Origin: Streptomyces xanthophaeus
GTDB taxonomy: Bacteria; Actinomycetota; Actinomycetes; Streptomycetales; Streptomycetaceae
DNA length: 64,000 bases
Assembly (NCBI RefSeq): GCF_000725805.1
Contig: NZ_JOFT01000011.1
Location: 310,001-374,000, forward strand
Reading direction: 5' to 3'
Below are positions 9,501 through 17,517 of this stretch, in pieces (position 1 is the stretch's first letter; each line of letters begins with the position of its first letter). The notes under the pieces are model-generated. The model worked only from the letters and a program-made list of their open reading frames with translations. It was not told the DNA's origin and made no database searches. A program made the position numbers and the translations under genes.

Positions 9501-10579
9501 CGCATCTGCTCGCCGAACTGTGCTCTGCGGACGGGCCGGTTGCCGTCGGCTACACCGACGGCACGCGCATGGTCCTGCGCACCGTGCCCGCGCCGCTCGC
9601 GCAGGCCGCTGCACCGCGGCCGGCCCTGGACCGCGACGGCGTGGTCCTGATCACCGGCGGGGCCCGCGGCATCACCGCCCGCACGGCGCTCGCCCTGGCC
9701 CGTGCCACGGGCTGCCATCTCGAACTGATCGGCCGTACTCCCCTGCCCGAGGCGCCCGAGGACCCGGCTATGGCCTCGGCGCACGACCGGGTCGCCCTGC
9801 GCGCCGCGCTGATCGCCGGGGGGCTGCGCACCCCGGCGCAGATCGAGGCGGCCGCGTCCCGGATCCTGGCTGCCCGTGAGGTACGGGCGAACCTCCTCGC
9901 CCTCACGGGCGCGGCGGCGTCGGTCCGTTACCACTGCGCGGACGTCACCGACGAGGCCGCCGTACGTGCGGTCGTGGCCGGCGTACGGGCCCGGCACGGC
10001 CGGCTCGACGGCATCGTGCACGGCGCGGGCCTGCTGCGGGACTCCCTCCTGCGCGACAAGGACCCGGAGTCCTTCGCCGAGGTCTTCGCCACCAAGGTGG
10101 ACGGTGCCCGCCACCTCGCCGCCGCGGTCGCCGACGAGGCCTCGGCCGTGGCGCCCGCCCCGGCCTTCCTGGTCCTCTTCGGCAGCGTCGCCGGGGTGTA
10201 CGGCAACCGCGGCCAGGGTGACTACGGCGCCGCCAACGACGCCCTGGACACCCTGGCCCACGCCTGGTCCGCGGCCTCCCCGGGCCGCGTACTCGCCGTC
10301 GACTGGGGCCCGTGGGCCGCGGAGGCGGGCGGGATGGTCACACCCGAGCTGGAGCGGGCGTACGCGCAGCGCGGCATCGCGCTGATCGGGCCCGACGCGG
10401 GTGCGGAGGCCTTCCTGGCGGAACTGGCCCACGGGACGGACCCCCAGGTCGTCCTGATGGCCGCCCCCACGGGCGAGGCGGACGGGACGGATGAGACGGA
10501 CACCACGAACGCCACGGACGCCACGGACGCCACGGACGCCACGGACGCCACGGACCAGGAGGCCCCCCATGGCCACTGA
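3527..10579 (+). CDS. PUFA/hglE-type iterative synthase: NMO-NMO-KS-AT-ACP-KR
   Basis: The protein is 2350 aa from a GTG preceded by AGGAG. Residues 1-215 and 290-640 are two nitronate-monooxygenase-like TIM barrels; the first has KGHEAGG and SQGGIG, the second QGPMTRVSD and ECGGHIGPRTSF. Barrels of this family supply the enoyl-reductase of PUFA synthases (PfaD). The ketosynthase (660-1100) has the triad C848, H983, H1039. The acyltransferase (1220-1530) has S1315 in GHSYGE. A single ACP (about 1695-1772) carries S1733 in DSIKRVE. The ketoreductase (2035-2330) has TGGARGI and Y2233. The C-terminus is a repetitive Thr-Asp-Ala tail. Its stop lies inside the start of the next gene, so the two are translationally coupled. 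It probably performs iterative chain assembly with beta-reduction; product and chain length are unknown. Confidence 0.9.
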   Translation: MTPQPARSAVRDLVVAVSPFEEPNPRIVVAAERAGALGLLDLGRDAGLARRALAEVTRTLRQPYGVRVPAGCPVWPDELPAEVDTVLLADPDQQPRPAAWAAGGARRVWAEVTSPQEAADAVAAGADAVVAKGHEAGGRVGELTAFVLLQRLLADPDVTVPVLSQGGIGLHTAAAAVAGGAAGVVLDAQLALTTEGEATLPGEVSAALRAMDGSQTTVVAGHRIYARPDLAPPEPAELAHRLGARGLHTHPLPLGQDGAFAARLAARHRTTGGVVQAVREAVATHLDAAVESHPLRPQPSAPHLPVAQGPMTRVSDRAAFAAAVADAGGVPYLALAVMPGDEVRTLLAETARLLGARPWGVGLLGFAPPDLRAEQLAAVTEVRPPYAVIAGGQPAQAAPLEAGGTRTYLHVPSPGLLDQYLAQGARRFVFEGLECGGHIGPRTSFTLWEEQIDRLLGCEDVPALDVLLAGGIHDERSAAMAAVAAAPLAARGARISVLMGTAYLFTAEAVTAGAVLPGFQAAALDCETTVLLRTAPGHATRCAATEYAGTFEAARLRLTQDGTDPREAWEELERLNLGRLRIASKGLRHGSAGPVPATEEEQQRDGLFMLGQAATARSATTTVAALHAQVTEGASAFLERRTRELAPASPPAPEPAEPLDVAIVGMACAYPGAGDLAAFWADVVAGRDAVTEVPADRWDPALYFDADPARAGERTPSRWGGFLPPVPFDALAHGIPPASLPGIEPVQLLALEIAARALADAGYGGGRAYDRSRTSVVFGAEAGTDLAGAYGFRALYPGYFGEMPPEVDDELPKLTEDSFPGVLANVIAGRIANRLDLGGANCTVDAACASSLAALDLACRQLRSGDSDMVLCGGADVHNGINDYLMFASVRALSPTGRCRPFSAAADGIALGEGVAAVVLKRLEDAERDGDRVYAVVKAVGASSDGRSLGLTAPRPDGQRRALERAYARAGIAPAEVGLVEAHGTGTVVGDGTELAVLTALFGASGNAADAGRTDAGRSDVVRTDAGCALGSVKSQIGHTKCAAGLAGLIKAARAVHAGVRPPTLHLDDPHPDWTQGAGPFFFDTEARPWAAPVRQRIAGVSAFGFGGTNYHAVLAGHEEEPAHGLDAWPAELFCFRGADHDAAARAMDRLAARLAENDGAGRPWPLRDLAAETAASASGPVQVSVVAGSLDGLAAKLERARGFTAGDGVHVRAPGADPGKVAFLFPGQGSQRPGMLGDLYVAFPRLRALLDEAPQQVVSAMFPPAAFSAQERARQRAAVTDTRVAQPALGLAGAASHLLLGTLGVRPDCTAGHSYGELTALYAAGSLDAAALLRLSGRRASAILEAAGQDPGAMAAVTAAPEQVREIAARAGCVVANHNAPAQCVVSGPRQAVEEALAALHAAGLRAELIPVACAFHSEVVAGAVGGLAAELAGTPVREPAVPVWSTVTARPYPSGPAQVRELLARQVAEPVRFVEQIEAMYASGVRTFVEAGPGRVLTGLVAKILGDRPHTAVACDVPGEAGLPRLLAALAELAAAGVPVDPEALFKGRTALLPERAPRRPGWLVDGHLVRTADGSPVAGGLRPARRVPLPQPAAAAVDRREEAVLEYLRGARELVAAQREVLLGYLGAEGAVGAVGAAGSAGQRPAARPATGEATDGTGGWNGTEAAHSGDDGADARAAARPAAAAVRGGPLTPDEVMDAVLEIVHARTGYPRDMLDPDLDLEADLSVDSIKRVEIVGALADRIGLPGRSDGSAAPAVEELSRIKTLRGIVGWITAREPAPAVPPAGAASSPAGAPSAPEGPMRPPVPAAAQGPAGAPAPAPAVGRALVRRPVRLRVEASPAGRAVTGDPAAVLAGRVFALVEDALGVGAALTALLESHGARVVPVADGRPASAEGVDGLVDLSALDPGPDPVLPRAFARLRGALVAGVRWLVVATAAGGAFGHGPASPDPVPGLGLRGFARSAALEYPGALVRAVDIDPKDRPERVAAHLLAELCSADGPVAVGYTDGTRMVLRTVPAPLAQAAAPRPALDRDGVVLITGGARGITARTALALARATGCHLELIGRTPLPEAPEDPAMASAHDRVALRAALIAGGLRTPAQIEAAASRILAAREVRANLLALTGAAASVRYHCADVTDEAAVRAVVAGVRARHGRLDGIVHGAGLLRDSLLRDKDPESFAEVFATKVDGARHLAAAVADEASAVAPAPAFLVLFGSVAGVYGNRGQGDYGAANDALDTLAHAWSAASPGRVLAVDWGPWAAEAGGMVTPELERAYAQRGIALIGPDAGAEAFLAELAHGTDPQVVLMAAPTGEADGTDETDTTNATDATDATDATDATDQEAPHGH
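10511..10555 (+). repeat. Five tandem 9-base repeats in synthase C-terminus
   Basis: GCCACGGAC is repeated exactly five times and encodes Ala-Thr-Asp units at the extreme C-terminus of the first synthase. The array ends just before the AGGAGG ribosome-binding site (10557-10562) of the second synthase. The unit is 9 bases, so copy-number change would keep frame. Confidence 0.95.
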
Positions 10580-13500
10580 TCCCCGGCCCACCGATGCCGC
10601 GATCGTCGGCATGGGCGCCGTGTTCCCCGGCGCAGGCAGTCTCGCCGCCTACCGGCACAACCTGTTCACCGGTGTCGACGCGATCACCGACGTGCCGCCG
10701 GGGCGCTGGGACCCGCAGGTGTACTACGCCCCCGACGGGCCGTCCGGCAGCGACCGCTTCTACTGTCGGCGCGGCGGGTTCGTCGACGACCTCGCGGCCT
10801 TCGACCCCACCCGCTTCGGCATCATGCCCTCCGTCGTCGCCGGGGCCGAGCCCGACCAGCTGCTGGCCCTGCACGCGACGGCGGAGGCCATCGCCGACGC
10901 GGGCGGCGAGGACCGGCTGCCGGCCGACCGGGCCCGGATCGGCGTGGTGCTGGGCCGGGGCGGCTTCATGGGCGTGGCCACCGCCCGCCTCGATCAACGG
11001 GTGCGTACAGCACACCAGTTGAGCACCACCCTGCACGAGCTGGCACCCGAGCTGAGCTCCGGCCGGATCGCCGCCATCCGGCGGGCCTTCCAGGAGGCGC
11101 TGGGCCCGGAGCAGCCGGAGGCGTCGATCGGGCTGGTGCCGAGCTTCACGGCGGCGCGCACCGCCAACCGGCTCGATTTCCGGGGCCCCGCCTACACCCT
11201 GGACGCGGCGTGCGCCTCCTCGTTGCTGGCCGTGGACCAAGCGGTCGGGCTGCTGGCCGCCGACCGCTGCGACCTCGTGGTCGCGGGCGCGGTGCACCAC
11301 TGCCACATCGCCACGCTCTGGAGCGTGTTCACCCAGCTGGGCGCCCTCAGCCCCAGTGAGCGCATCCGGCCCTTCGACCGGCGGGCCGACGGCACGCTGC
11401 TGTCCGAGGGGACGGGCGTGGTGCTGCTCAAACGGCTCGCGGACGCCCAGCGGGACGGGGACCGGGTGTACGCGGTGATCCGCGGGGTCGGGGTGGCGGG
11501 CGACGGACGGGCGGCGAGCCTGATGAGCCCGCTGGTGGACGGCCAGGTGCAGGCGCTGGAGCGGGCCTGGGCCTCGGCGGGCCTCGATCCGGCCGCCGCA
11601 GGGTCGATCGGCCTCCTGGAAGCCCACGGCACGGGGACCCCCATCGGCGACGAGGCGGAACTCTCCACCCTGGCCCGGGTGTTCGGCCCTCCGGGCGCAT
11701 CCGGGCCGATCGCGCTCGGCTCGGTGAAGTCCATGCTCGGGCACACCATGCAGGCCTCCGGCATGGCCGGGCTGATCAAGGCGGCGCTCGCCGTCCACGA
11801 GGGGGTGCTGCCGCCGACCCTGCACCTCGACGATCCGCACGAGGGCCTGGCCCGGACGCGGATGCGCCCGGTGCGTACGGCCGAGCCGTGGGAGCCGGGC
11901 CCGGGGCCCCGCCGGGCCGCGGTGAACGCCTTCGGGTTCGGCGGCATCAACGCGCACGCGATCCTGGAGGAGGCCCCCCGGGCCCGCGCGGCGCAGCCTC
12001 CGGTGCGCCGCTTCCTCCCACTGGGCCCGGCGCGCGGTGCGGCCCGCCCGCGCCCCTCCGCGGGGCCCGCGTCCGTGCTCCTCCTCACGGCCGATGCGCC
12101 CGAGGCGATGGCCCGCCTCCTGGCCGCACCGGAGCCCACGGCCGACGACCACGGCGGTCCGTGCCGGCTGGCGATCGCGGAGCCGGACGCGGAGCGTCTG
12201 GCACTGGCAGGGAAGGTCGTCGCGCGCGGCCGTCCGTGGCGCGGCCGCGGCGGTGTGTGGTTCACGCCCCGGCCGCTGCTCGGCCCGTACGCGCAGGGGT
12301 CCGGTGGCAAGCTCGCCCTGCTCTTCCCCGGCCTGGAGCCGGACTTCGCACCCGTCCTCGACGACGTGGCGGCCCGCCTGGGCCTGGAGGCACCCGCACT
12401 GACCGGCGGCGGGGAGCTGGTCGAGCGCGCCCTAGACGCCCTCGCCACGGGCCGGTTCTTCCACCGGGTCCTGGCCGAACTGGACCTGCATCCGGACCTG
12501 CTGGCGGGTCACAGCCTCGGGGAGTGGGCCGCCATGGTGGCTGCCGGAATGTACCCGCAGGAGGCGGTCGACACCTTCCTCGGCTCGCTGCGGCCCGGCT
12601 CCCTCGCGGTACCGGACCTCGTGTACGCGGCGCTGGGCTGCGGCGCACCGCAGGCGGCGGCCGCCCTGCACGGGCTGGAGGGGGTGGCCCTCAGCCACGA
12701 CAACTGCCCCCACCAGTCGGTGGTCTGCGGCCCGCCGCGGCAGATCGCGGCGGTGCTGGCGCGGCTGGCCGACGAGGGTGTGCTGGGCCAGGAGCTGCCC
12801 TTCCGGTCGGGTTTCCACACGCCCATGTGGGAGCCGTACCTCGGTCAGGTGCGGGCCGCCTTCGAGCGTCTGCCGCTCCAGGCCGCCGGGCTGCCGGTCT
12901 GGTCGGCCACCACGACGGCCCCGTACCCCCGCGAGCCCGAGGGGGTGCGGGAGCTGGTGGTGAGGCACCTGCTGGAGCCGGTGGACTTCCGCGGTCTGAC
13001 GCTGCGGCTGCACGCGCAGGGGGTACGGGCCTTCGTCTCGGCCGGGCCGGGCAGCCTGACCGGTTTCGTGGAGGACACCCTGCGCGGCAGCGGGCATCTG
13101 GCCGTGGCCGCCTCCAGCCCGCGCCTGTCCGGGCTGGACGCCCTGCGCCACCTGGCGGCGGCGCTGTGGACCGAAGGTCTGCAACCGCGCTGGGACCGGC
13201 TGACCGCCGCAGCCCCACCGACGGAGCATTCCGCGCCGCCGACCGCGCCGACCGCGTCCACCGCGCCGGAGCGCACCGGGCATCCGGTCCGGCTCGACCT
13301 CGGTTCGCCTCTGGTGCACCTGGACGCGGCCGTCACACCACTGTGGGAGCGCGGCCGCCGCCCCGCCCCGCGGCATCCGGCCGCCACCACCGCCCGGCCC
13401 GAACTCCTGTCGGCCCTGGACGCCGTCCTCGACGCGTCCGAGGCGGCGGCCCACGCCGTCACCGAAGCCCTGGCCGCCGCACCGGCCGGCCGGGCCGGGA

Positions 13501-15203
13501 CGCGGCCCGACGCCCGGCCCCCCGCTCCCGCGGGGCCGCGTACGCACACCCGCAGGCTCTCGCTCGACACCCTGCCCTCCGTCCGCGACCACTGCGTCTA
13601 CCTCCAGCCCGAGGACTGGCCGCAGGACGCCGACCGTTTCCCCGTCGTCCCCATGACGACCATGCTGGAGCTGGCCGCCGAGGCCGCCCTCGCCGACCGT
13701 CCCGGGCAGTGCGTCACCGGCTTCGACGACATGCGCGCCCTGCGCTGGCTCCCCGTGGCGCCCGCCGTCGACATCGCGTTCACCACCCGCCCCGCCGGTG
13801 ACGGCCGGGTCCGGGTGGACATCGGAGACTGCGCGTCGGTCACCGTGCGCCTCGGGTCCGGCCACGACGCGCCTCCCGCACCCGGGCGGGCCCCGCTCAC
13901 CTCCGAGGGGCCCGCGCCGGTCAGCGCCGAAGCGCTGTACCGGGACCGCTGGATGTTCCACGGCCCCCGGTTCGCCGGGGTGCACGAGGTCACCGCCGTC
14001 GCCGACGACGGCATCCGCGGCGTGCTGCGGGCGCTGCCCGCACCGGGCGCCCTGCTCGACGCCGCCGGGCAGCTCCTCGGCCACTGGATGCAGCTGCGGC
14101 TGGACTGCGACCGGCTGGTGTTCCCGGCGGTGCTCGAACGGGTCCGCCTGTACGGGCCCCCGCCCCCGCCGGGCACGCTGCTGGCGGCGACGGCCCGCAT
14201 CCACGAGGTGCGTGCCACGTCCGTACGCGGCGACGTGGAGCTCCGTACCCCCGACGGCGCGGTCTGGGCGCGGCTGGAGGACTGGACGTACCGCCGGTTC
14301 GGCGCCGACGAGCGGGTGTGGCCGATGAAGTTCACCCCGGAGGTGTCGGGGATCGGCGAACCTCAGCCCGGTGGCTGGTGCGTGGCCACACGGCGATGGA
14401 GCGACCCGGCCTCGCAGGAGCTGGTCATGCGCCGCTATCTCGGCGCCGCCGAGCGCGAGGTGTACGAGCGGCTCGCGCCGCGGGCCCGCGCGCCCTGGCT
14501 GCTGGGCCGGATCGCGGCCAAGGACGCCCTGCGGCAGTTGCTGTGGGACCGGGGCGCAGGGCCGGTGTTCCCGGCCGAGGTCACCGTCGGTCATGACGAG
14601 GCGGGGCGTCCGGTCCCCGGGGGGCTGGCCGCCGGTCTGCACGTGACCTTGGCCCACAAGGCCCGGATCGCCGTCGCCTCGGCCCACGGCGACGGCCCGG
14701 TGGGCATCGACGTCGAGCCGGTGGCCGAGGATCCGGGCGCCCTGATCCGCATCGCGCTCACCCAGGACGAACACCGCTTGGCCGTACGGCTCGCGGGACG
14801 GGACGGGACCGGCTTCGCAGCTGCCGTCACCGCCCTGTGGTGCGCCAAGGAGGCGGCCGCGAAGGCGGAGGGGACGGGGCTGGGCGGGCGGCTCGTGCAC
14901 TGGCAGGTGTCCGAGGACCCGGCCGGCGGGCTGCGGGTCCTGTCCCCGGCCGGCCGCACCCACCGGGTCCGCACGGCCGCGTACGAGGGCCACCAGGTCG
15001 CCTGGACGGTCCCGTCCGACCCGTCCGACCCGGACGGGGCACGAGCCGCCCCGGCCGCCGAGAGCCCAGAGACCCCCTTGACCCCCGAGAAAGCCCGGCC
15101 CGCTCACAGCGCCCGGAGCGCCCCGGCCGCGGGCGCCGCGCTCCCCCGCCCTTCCGCCCCCGACACATTTGCGACCCCGAGGGAGAACAGCCATGGCTTC
15201 TGA
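10569..15203 (+). CDS. Second iterative synthase subunit: KS-AT-DH with C-terminal PPTase
   Basis: The protein is 1544 aa, starting at an ATG 7 bases after AGGAGG and overlapping the previous gene by 11 bases. The ketosynthase (1-460) has C215, H353 and H392, so it looks catalytically complete. The acyltransferase (580-900) has S649 in GHSLGEW. A dehydratase double hot-dog (about 1000-1260) has H1008 and D1164, but the usual HxxxGxxxxP motif is altered. The C-terminal 250 residues are a 4'-phosphopantetheinyl transferase, with GIDVEPV (D1381) and WCAKEAAAK near 1424. That domain could activate both the internal ACP of the first subunit and the free ACP encoded next. No ACP is visible in this subunit. 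Confidence 0.88.
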   Translation: MATDPRPTDAAIVGMGAVFPGAGSLAAYRHNLFTGVDAITDVPPGRWDPQVYYAPDGPSGSDRFYCRRGGFVDDLAAFDPTRFGIMPSVVAGAEPDQLLALHATAEAIADAGGEDRLPADRARIGVVLGRGGFMGVATARLDQRVRTAHQLSTTLHELAPELSSGRIAAIRRAFQEALGPEQPEASIGLVPSFTAARTANRLDFRGPAYTLDAACASSLLAVDQAVGLLAADRCDLVVAGAVHHCHIATLWSVFTQLGALSPSERIRPFDRRADGTLLSEGTGVVLLKRLADAQRDGDRVYAVIRGVGVAGDGRAASLMSPLVDGQVQALERAWASAGLDPAAAGSIGLLEAHGTGTPIGDEAELSTLARVFGPPGASGPIALGSVKSMLGHTMQASGMAGLIKAALAVHEGVLPPTLHLDDPHEGLARTRMRPVRTAEPWEPGPGPRRAAVNAFGFGGINAHAILEEAPRARAAQPPVRRFLPLGPARGAARPRPSAGPASVLLLTADAPEAMARLLAAPEPTADDHGGPCRLAIAEPDAERLALAGKVVARGRPWRGRGGVWFTPRPLLGPYAQGSGGKLALLFPGLEPDFAPVLDDVAARLGLEAPALTGGGELVERALDALATGRFFHRVLAELDLHPDLLAGHSLGEWAAMVAAGMYPQEAVDTFLGSLRPGSLAVPDLVYAALGCGAPQAAAALHGLEGVALSHDNCPHQSVVCGPPRQIAAVLARLADEGVLGQELPFRSGFHTPMWEPYLGQVRAAFERLPLQAAGLPVWSATTTAPYPREPEGVRELVVRHLLEPVDFRGLTLRLHAQGVRAFVSAGPGSLTGFVEDTLRGSGHLAVAASSPRLSGLDALRHLAAALWTEGLQPRWDRLTAAAPPTEHSAPPTAPTASTAPERTGHPVRLDLGSPLVHLDAAVTPLWERGRRPAPRHPAATTARPELLSALDAVLDASEAAAHAVTEALAAAPAGRAGTRPDARPPAPAGPRTHTRRLSLDTLPSVRDHCVYLQPEDWPQDADRFPVVPMTTMLELAAEAALADRPGQCVTGFDDMRALRWLPVAPAVDIAFTTRPAGDGRVRVDIGDCASVTVRLGSGHDAPPAPGRAPLTSEGPAPVSAEALYRDRWMFHGPRFAGVHEVTAVADDGIRGVLRALPAPGALLDAAGQLLGHWMQLRLDCDRLVFPAVLERVRLYGPPPPPGTLLAATARIHEVRATSVRGDVELRTPDGAVWARLEDWTYRRFGADERVWPMKFTPEVSGIGEPQPGGWCVATRRWSDPASQELVMRRYLGAAEREVYERLAPRARAPWLLGRIAAKDALRQLLWDRGAGPVFPAEVTVGHDEAGRPVPGGLAAGLHVTLAHKARIAVASAHGDGPVGIDVEPVAEDPGALIRIALTQDEHRLAVRLAGRDGTGFAAAVTALWCAKEAAAKAEGTGLGGRLVHWQVSEDPAGGLRVLSPAGRTHRVRTAAYEGHQVAWTVPSDPSDPDGARAAPAAESPETPLTPEKARPAHSARSAPAAGAALPRPSAPDTFATPRENSHGF

Positions 15204-15507
15204 CATCCTCGCCGAGATCACCGGCATGCTCGTCCGCATCGTCGGCGACGAGTTCCTCCTCGCCGACGAGGTCACCATGAAGACCACGTTCAACGAGGAC
15301 CTGGCGCTGGAGAGCATCGAGTTCGTCGCCCTCGCCGAACTGCTGCACGAGCGCTACGGGTCCCGCGTCGACCTCATGGGCTTCATCGCGGAGAAGGACA
15401 TGGAGTCGATCCTGGCCATGTCGGTCGGCGAACTGGTCGACCACATCGGGCGGATCGCCCACGGCGCCCTGGCCGCCCTGCCGGTGCGCCCGGCCCCGGC
15501 GGCCTGA
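15193..15507 (+). CDS. Free-standing acyl carrier protein
   Basis: The 104-aa protein starts at an ATG preceded by a GGGAG-like site and overlaps the end of the second synthase by 11 bases, in the same arrangement as the previous junction. The motif LALESIEFVAL places the phosphopantetheine serine at S41; helical acidic segments surround it. It probably receives, carries or hands over an acyl chain for the synthases, activated by the fused PPTase. A discrete ACP next to a type I iterative pair suggests a separate loading or off-loading step, which is inference. Confidence 0.88.
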   Translation: MASDILAEITGMLVRIVGDEFLLADEVTMKTTFNEDLALESIEFVALAELLHERYGSRVDLMGFIAEKDMESILAMSVGELVDHIGRIAHGALAALPVRPAPAA

Positions 15508-15514
15508 GCCGGCC

Positions 15515-16348
15515 ATGGCCGAGATCCTCGCCAACGCGCTGCGCTTCCACGTCCAGCGGCTGCCCGCGGCCGAAGTCCCCGAATCCGGCCGCGCGCAGGA
15601 CGCCCGCGCCGTCCCGGTCGTCTTCCTGCACGGTCTCGTCGTCGACAACCTCTCCAGCTTCTACTGCCCGCTGGGCGTGCCGCTGGCGCGGGCCGGGCAC
15701 GAGGTGGTCCTCTACGACCTGCGCGGCCACGGCCTCAGCGAGCGCCCGCCCGACGGGTACGACAGCCGCAGCGCCGTACGGGACCTGGTCGCCCTGCTGT
15801 CCGCCCTCGGACTCGACGGCCGGCCGGTCCACCTGGTCGGCAACAGCTACGGCGGCACCCTCGCCCTGCACGCCGCCCTCGCCCACCCCGGTCTCGTCGC
15901 GGGCCTGACCCTCCTCGAACCGCCGCTGAGCGGACCCTGGGTGGAGAACATGGTCGACACGCTGTCCGTGGCCGCGCTCAGTCTGGAGGACAGCGGCGTC
16001 CCCGCCGAACTGTCCTCGCTGCGGCTGCGCAAGGCGGCCAGGCTGACGGCGATCGCCGACGCCCTGCTGAACCGCACCACCCTCATCGACGACATCGCGG
16101 CCGGCCGCACCTTCACGTCCGCCGACTACGCCGCGATCGGCTGCCCGGTCCTGGTCGTCTGCGGGGAGCACTCCGAACTGGTCCCGGGCGCCCGGGATCT
16201 GGTCCGGCACGCCCCGCACGCGACGCTGCGGATCCTGCCCGGGCTGGGCCACGACGTACTCAAGGAGACCGGCGGGGTGCTGCGCGGGGCCGTGCTGGCG
16301 CACGCCGTCGCCCTTCGCCGGGCCGGGACGGGAGCGCTGACCGCATGA
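15515..16348 (+). CDS. Alpha/beta hydrolase, probable off-loading thioesterase or esterase
   Basis: This 277-aa alpha/beta-hydrolase-fold protein starts 7 bases after the ACP stop. The nucleophile is S111 in GNSYGG, the oxyanion region is FLHG at 37-40 and the catalytic His is in GLGHDVL near 250. There is no signal peptide. Directly behind an ACP gene and ahead of a glycosyltransferase (ATGA overlap), it fits release of the finished acyl chain, or editing. A general esterase role cannot be excluded because the fold is common. Confidence 0.85.
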   Translation: MAEILANALRFHVQRLPAAEVPESGRAQDARAVPVVFLHGLVVDNLSSFYCPLGVPLARAGHEVVLYDLRGHGLSERPPDGYDSRSAVRDLVALLSALGLDGRPVHLVGNSYGGTLALHAALAHPGLVAGLTLLEPPLSGPWVENMVDTLSVAALSLEDSGVPAELSSLRLRKAARLTAIADALLNRTTLIDDIAAGRTFTSADYAAIGCPVLVVCGEHSELVPGARDLVRHAPHATLRILPGLGHDVLKETGGVLRGAVLAHAVALRRAGTGALTA

Positions 16349-17517
16349 GGATCCTGTTCGTCGTCCCCCCGCTCGCCGGGCACGTCAATCCGACGGTCGC
16401 CGTCGCAGCCGAACTGGCCGCCCGCGGACACGAGACCGCCTGGACCGGGCCCGCCGCCGTCCTGTCCGGGCTGCTGCCCGCGCACGCCCGGCTGCTGCCT
16501 TCCGGAGACGCCCCGGGGCCGGACTCCGGCGGGTACGCCGCCCTGCACGGGCGGTGGCGGGACCTGCGGGGCGTCGCCGCCCTGCGGTTCCTGTGGGCGG
16601 AGGCGCTGGTGCCGCTGGCGCGCGCCATGGTGCCCGGCGTGGAGAAGGCCGTGGCGGAGTTCGCCCCGGACGTGATCGTCGCCGATCAGCAGGCGCTGGC
16701 CGGGGCCGTCGTCGCCCGGCGGTGCGGTGTCCCGTGGGTCACCTCTGCGAGCACCTCGGCCGAGTTCACCCGGCCGTTCGCCGGGTTCCCCAAGGTCGGC
16801 GACTGGGTGGCGGAGCAGTTGGCCGGGCTGCTCGCCGAGTGCGGGGCGCCGCCCGGCTGGGATCCCCGGTTCTCGGACCAACTGGTGCTGGTCTTCTCCA
16901 CGCCGGAGCTCATCGGCGGCGCGGAGCCCTTCCCCGGCCACTACGCCTGTGTGGGACCCGCCTTCGGGTCCCGCCCGCCCGGCACGGACTTCCCGTGGCG
17001 GCGGCTCGACCCCGACCGGCGCCGGGTGCTGGTCTCGCTCGGCACCCTCAACCAGGAGGCGGGCTCCCGGTTCTACGCCGCGGTCCTGGCGGCCGGGGAA
17101 CAGCTCGCGGACCGGGTCCAGTTGATCCTGGCCGCTCCCCGTCACCTGACCGGTCCCGTACCGGCGCACGCCCTGCTCCGCGAGGCGGTCCCCCAGCTGC
17201 GGCTGCTGCCCCACCTCGACGCGGTCGTCACCCACGGCGGCCACAACACGGTGTGCGAGTCGCTCGCCCACGGCCTTCCGCTGGTCGTGGCCCCGATCCG
17301 GGACGACCAGCCGATCGTCGCGCAGCAGGTCGCCGACGCGGGGGCCGGAGTCCGGGTGCGCTTCGGCCGGGCCCGGGCCGGCGAACTGCACGACGCGCTC
17401 ACCGACGTACTGGCCGACTTCGGGCCGCACCGCCGTGCGGCCCGCCGGATCCAGACGTCCTTCGCCGCTGCGGGCGGGGCCCGCGCCGCAGCCGACCGAT
17501 TGGAGGGGCTCGCATGA
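16345..17517 (+). CDS. GT1 (MGT-type) glycosyltransferase
   Basis: The 390-aa protein starts in an ATGA overlap with the hydrolase. The N-terminal Rossmann domain begins MRILFVVPPLAGHVNPTVA, with the GHVNP acceptor-side motif of antibiotic and macrolide glycosyltransferases. The C-terminal domain has the nucleotide-sugar signature THGGHNTVCESLAHGLPLV followed by DDQPIVAQ. Proteins of this family transfer an activated sugar to a small lipophilic acceptor. Within this operon it most likely glycosylates the synthase product. No sugar-biosynthesis genes are adjacent, so a common NDP-sugar is probable. Confidence 0.9.
   Translation: MRILFVVPPLAGHVNPTVAVAAELAARGHETAWTGPAAVLSGLLPAHARLLPSGDAPGPDSGGYAALHGRWRDLRGVAALRFLWAEALVPLARAMVPGVEKAVAEFAPDVIVADQQALAGAVVARRCGVPWVTSASTSAEFTRPFAGFPKVGDWVAEQLAGLLAECGAPPGWDPRFSDQLVLVFSTPELIGGAEPFPGHYACVGPAFGSRPPGTDFPWRRLDPDRRRVLVSLGTLNQEAGSRFYAAVLAAGEQLADRVQLILAAPRHLTGPVPAHALLREAVPQLRLLPHLDAVVTHGGHNTVCESLAHGLPLVVAPIRDDQPIVAQQVADAGAGVRVRFGRARAGELHDALTDVLADFGPHRRAARRIQTSFAAAGGARAAADRLEGLA

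Noticed and set aside
3515..10612. A 2365-aa open frame on the minus strand across the first synthase gene
   Set aside because: It is the mirror of the high-GC coding strand, is Gly/Arg/Gln-rich and contains no domain; the plus-strand gene has full catalytic motifs.
12432..15317. 961-aa minus-strand open frame across the second synthase
   Set aside because: It is a shadow of the coding strand with no recognisable domain, opposite intact KS, AT and PPTase motifs.
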